In this document: in pieces, positions 62,574 through 64,000 of the stretch | Position numbering within the stretch: position 1 is the first letter of the stretch | Layout: the number at the start of each line of letters is the position of its first letter | DNA from: Nocardioides panaciterrulae | GTDB taxonomy: Bacteria; Actinomycetota; Actinomycetes; Propionibacteriales; Nocardioidaceae | NCBI RefSeq assembly: GCF_013409645.1 | Contig: NZ_JACCBG010000001.1 | Coordinates: 744,001 to 808,000, forward strand | Direction of reading: 5' to 3' | Length of the DNA: 64,000 bases | Position numbers and translations under genes: made by a program | Notes under the pieces: model-generated | The model's input: only the letters and a program-made list of their open reading frames with translations | What the model was told of the DNA's origin: nothing | Database searches by the model: none

Positions 62574-64000
62574 ATGACCAGCCCGCCCCCGACGTTCAGC
62601 ACGCCGGCGCCGCTCGTGGTCGGCTTCGACCTCGACATGACGCTGATCGACACGACGCCGGGCTTCGCCGCGGTCCTCACCGCGCTGGGCGCCGAGCTCG
62701 GCGTGGACTTCCCCGTGGCGGAGATGACCGCCCGTCTCGGCCCGCCGCTGGACCACCTGCTCGCCCCGCACCTGGCCGAGGAGGCCGTCGGCCCGGCGGG
62801 GGACCGGTTCCGGGCGCTCTACCCCGCCCACGCGATCGCCTCGGTCCCGGTGCTGCCCGGCGCCCGCGAGGCGCTCGAGGCGGTCCGCCGGGAGCGCGGT
62901 CGGGTGGTGGTCGTGACCGGCAAGTTCCCGGAGAACGCCCGGCGGCACCTCGACCACCTCGCGCTCGAGGTCGACCACCTCGAGGGCTGGGTGTGGGGCG
63001 TGGGCAAGGCCGACGCGCTGGCCCGGGAGGGGGCGAGCATCTATGTCGGCGACCACGTCCACGACGTCGAGGGCGCGCTGGCCGCCGGCGCGCTGAGCGT
63101 CTCGGTGCTGACCGGGGGCTGCGGCCGCGAGGAGCTGCTCGAGGCCGGCACGCACGTGGTGCTCGAGAGTCTCGAGGAGTTCCCGGGCTGGCTGGCCGAG
63201 CACCTGCTCACCAGCCGCCTCGCGGCCCTGGAGGCCGACCTCCGGGAGCGCGGCTCGGTCCTCGTCGCCTACAGCGGCGGAGCCGACAGCGCCTTCCTGC
63301 TGGCCGCCGCCGTGCGGGCACTGGGCCCGGAGCGGGTGGCCGCCGCGACCGGCTACTCCGACTCGCTGCCGCAGGCCGAGCGCGACCCGGCCCGGGAGTT
63401 CGCCGAGTCCCTCGGGGTGCCGGTGCTGACCCCGCGGACCCGGGAGATGGAGCGCGAGGGCTACCGCGCCAACGGCGCCGACCGCTGCTTCTTCTGCAAG
63501 GCCGAGCTCCTCGACGTGCTGACCCCGCTCGCGGCCGAGCGCGGGCTCGGCCACGTGGCCACCGGCACCAACGCCGACGACGCGGTCGCCGGCTTCCGCC
63601 CCGGGATCCGTGCCGCCGCCGAGCGGGGCGCGCTCACCCCGCTGCGCGACGCCGGCCTGACCAAGGCCCAGGTGCGGGAGGCGTCCCGGCGCTGGGGGCT
63701 GCCCACATGGGACAAGCCCGCCGCCGCCTGCCTGTCGAGCCGGGTGGCCTACGGGATCGAGGTGACCCCCCACCGGCTGGCCCGGGTGGAGCGGGCGGAG
63801 GCCGCCGTACGCTCGTTCCTCGCGCAGCACGGCGTGCCCCTGCGCGACCTGCGGGTCCGCGACCTCGGCGACCGGGCCTCGGTGGAGCTCGACCGCGAGC
63901 TGCTGGCCGGGCCGCTGCGCCCGGGCTCGCCGCTCGTGGGCGCGCTGGAGGCCCAGGCGCGGGACGCGGGCTTCCCCCGGGCCGAGCTCGACCCGCGGGG
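62574..64000 (+). CDS. HAD phosphatase fused to LarE-type PP-loop sulfur transferase (3' end cut by window)
   Basis: One frame runs from the ATG to the window edge (over 475 codons) without a stop. Residues 12-200 are a HAD phosphatase: D19-x-D21-x-T23, T115, K145, and D160/D164 in GDHVHD. Residues 215 onward are a LarE-family domain with the ATP pyrophosphatase loop SGGADS (234-239), RCFFCK (C305, C308) and KPAAACLSSR (C386). LarE builds the Ni-pincer cofactor of lactate racemase. Three cysteines match the [4Fe-4S]-bearing subgroup rather than the single-Cys sacrificial one. The phosphatase fusion is unusual to this reader. Confidence 0.88.
   Translation, partial: MTSPPPTFSTPAPLVVGFDLDMTLIDTTPGFAAVLTALGAELGVDFPVAEMTARLGPPLDHLLAPHLAEEAVGPAGDRFRALYPAHAIASVPVLPGAREALEAVRRERGRVVVVTGKFPENARRHLDHLALEVDHLEGWVWGVGKADALAREGASIYVGDHVHDVEGALAAGALSVSVLTGGCGREELLEAGTHVVLESLEEFPGWLAEHLLTSRLAALEADLRERGSVLVAYSGGADSAFLLAAAVRALGPERVAAATGYSDSLPQAERDPAREFAESLGVPVLTPRTREMEREGYRANGADRCFFCKAELLDVLTPLAAERGLGHVATGTNADDAVAGFRPGIRAAAERGALTPLRDAGLTKAQVREASRRWGLPTWDKPAAACLSSRVAYGIEVTPHRLARVERAEAAVRSFLAQHGVPLRDLRVRDLGDRASVELDRELLAGPLRPGSPLVGALEAQARDAGFPRAELDPR

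Overview
The window is a GC-rich stretch (about 72% by eye, with strong G/C third-codon bias) from an actinobacterium. A stand-alone groEL under CIRCE control, XPB helicase, HelD-type helicase, SigE-family and ECF sigma factors, RDD/FHA proteins, frequent GTG/TTG starts and many start/stop overlaps fit a Nocardioidaceae-like organism. That placement is inference. No phage, transposase, plasmid or CRISPR genes were seen, so this reads as ordinary chromosome.

Layout. 1-1522: tail of a sigma factor plus a membrane partner. 1529-3423: tandem CIRCE operators, groEL, terminator. 3628-4788: secreted zinc metalloprotease. 5007-6800: unusual three-gene cytochrome b cluster. 6897-19489: nitrate/nitric oxide block with hmp and nsrR (NO detoxification under an NsrR-type operator), a cysteine-bearing HTH regulator, narK, a TDT/SLAC1-like channel, narGHJI and a hemerythrin-like fifth gene. 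19555-21418: ECF sigma, anti-sigma-like protein and MobA-like nucleotidyltransferase. 21600-32356: molybdenum hydroxylase (form II 'CO dehydrogenase-like') region, with coxD- and coxE-like genes, an XdhC/CoxI-like gene, a cupin, a GAF/winged-helix regulator and coxS-L-M-G, interrupted by a ZIP metal transporter and a repeat cluster.

32411-45686: housekeeping and miscellaneous genes: MFS exporter, AlkB-like dioxygenase, MacB-type ABC exporter, GntR regulator, CutC, HD hydrolase, HelD-like helicase, MpaB-like protein and phosphoglycerate dehydrogenase. 45923-50444: XPB helicase, CGNR zinc-finger protein and a helicase-C/WYL protein. 50523-53931: PP2C phosphatase, FHA protein and RDD-FHA protein. 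53969-57070: Lrp regulator divergent from a Cys/Met-metabolism PLP enzyme, then two small enzymes. 57122-62428: Asp-box secreted protein, acyl-CoA ligase and subtilase. 62574 to the edge: one open frame joining a HAD phosphatase to a LarE-type sulfur transferase.

Themes. Two molybdenum enzymes (nitrate reductase and the CoxL-type hydroxylase) and a lone cytochrome b point to a flexible respiratory lifestyle. Two loci carry clusters of the same 21-bp repeat, and a third carries an unrelated 22-bp tandem array. At least ten genes have a TANNNT hexamer 6-7 nt before the start codon, which suggests widespread leaderless transcription. The best candidates for something undescribed are the cytochrome b trio, the hemerythrin and TDT channel tied to nar, the HAD-LarE fusion and the clustered 21-bp repeats.
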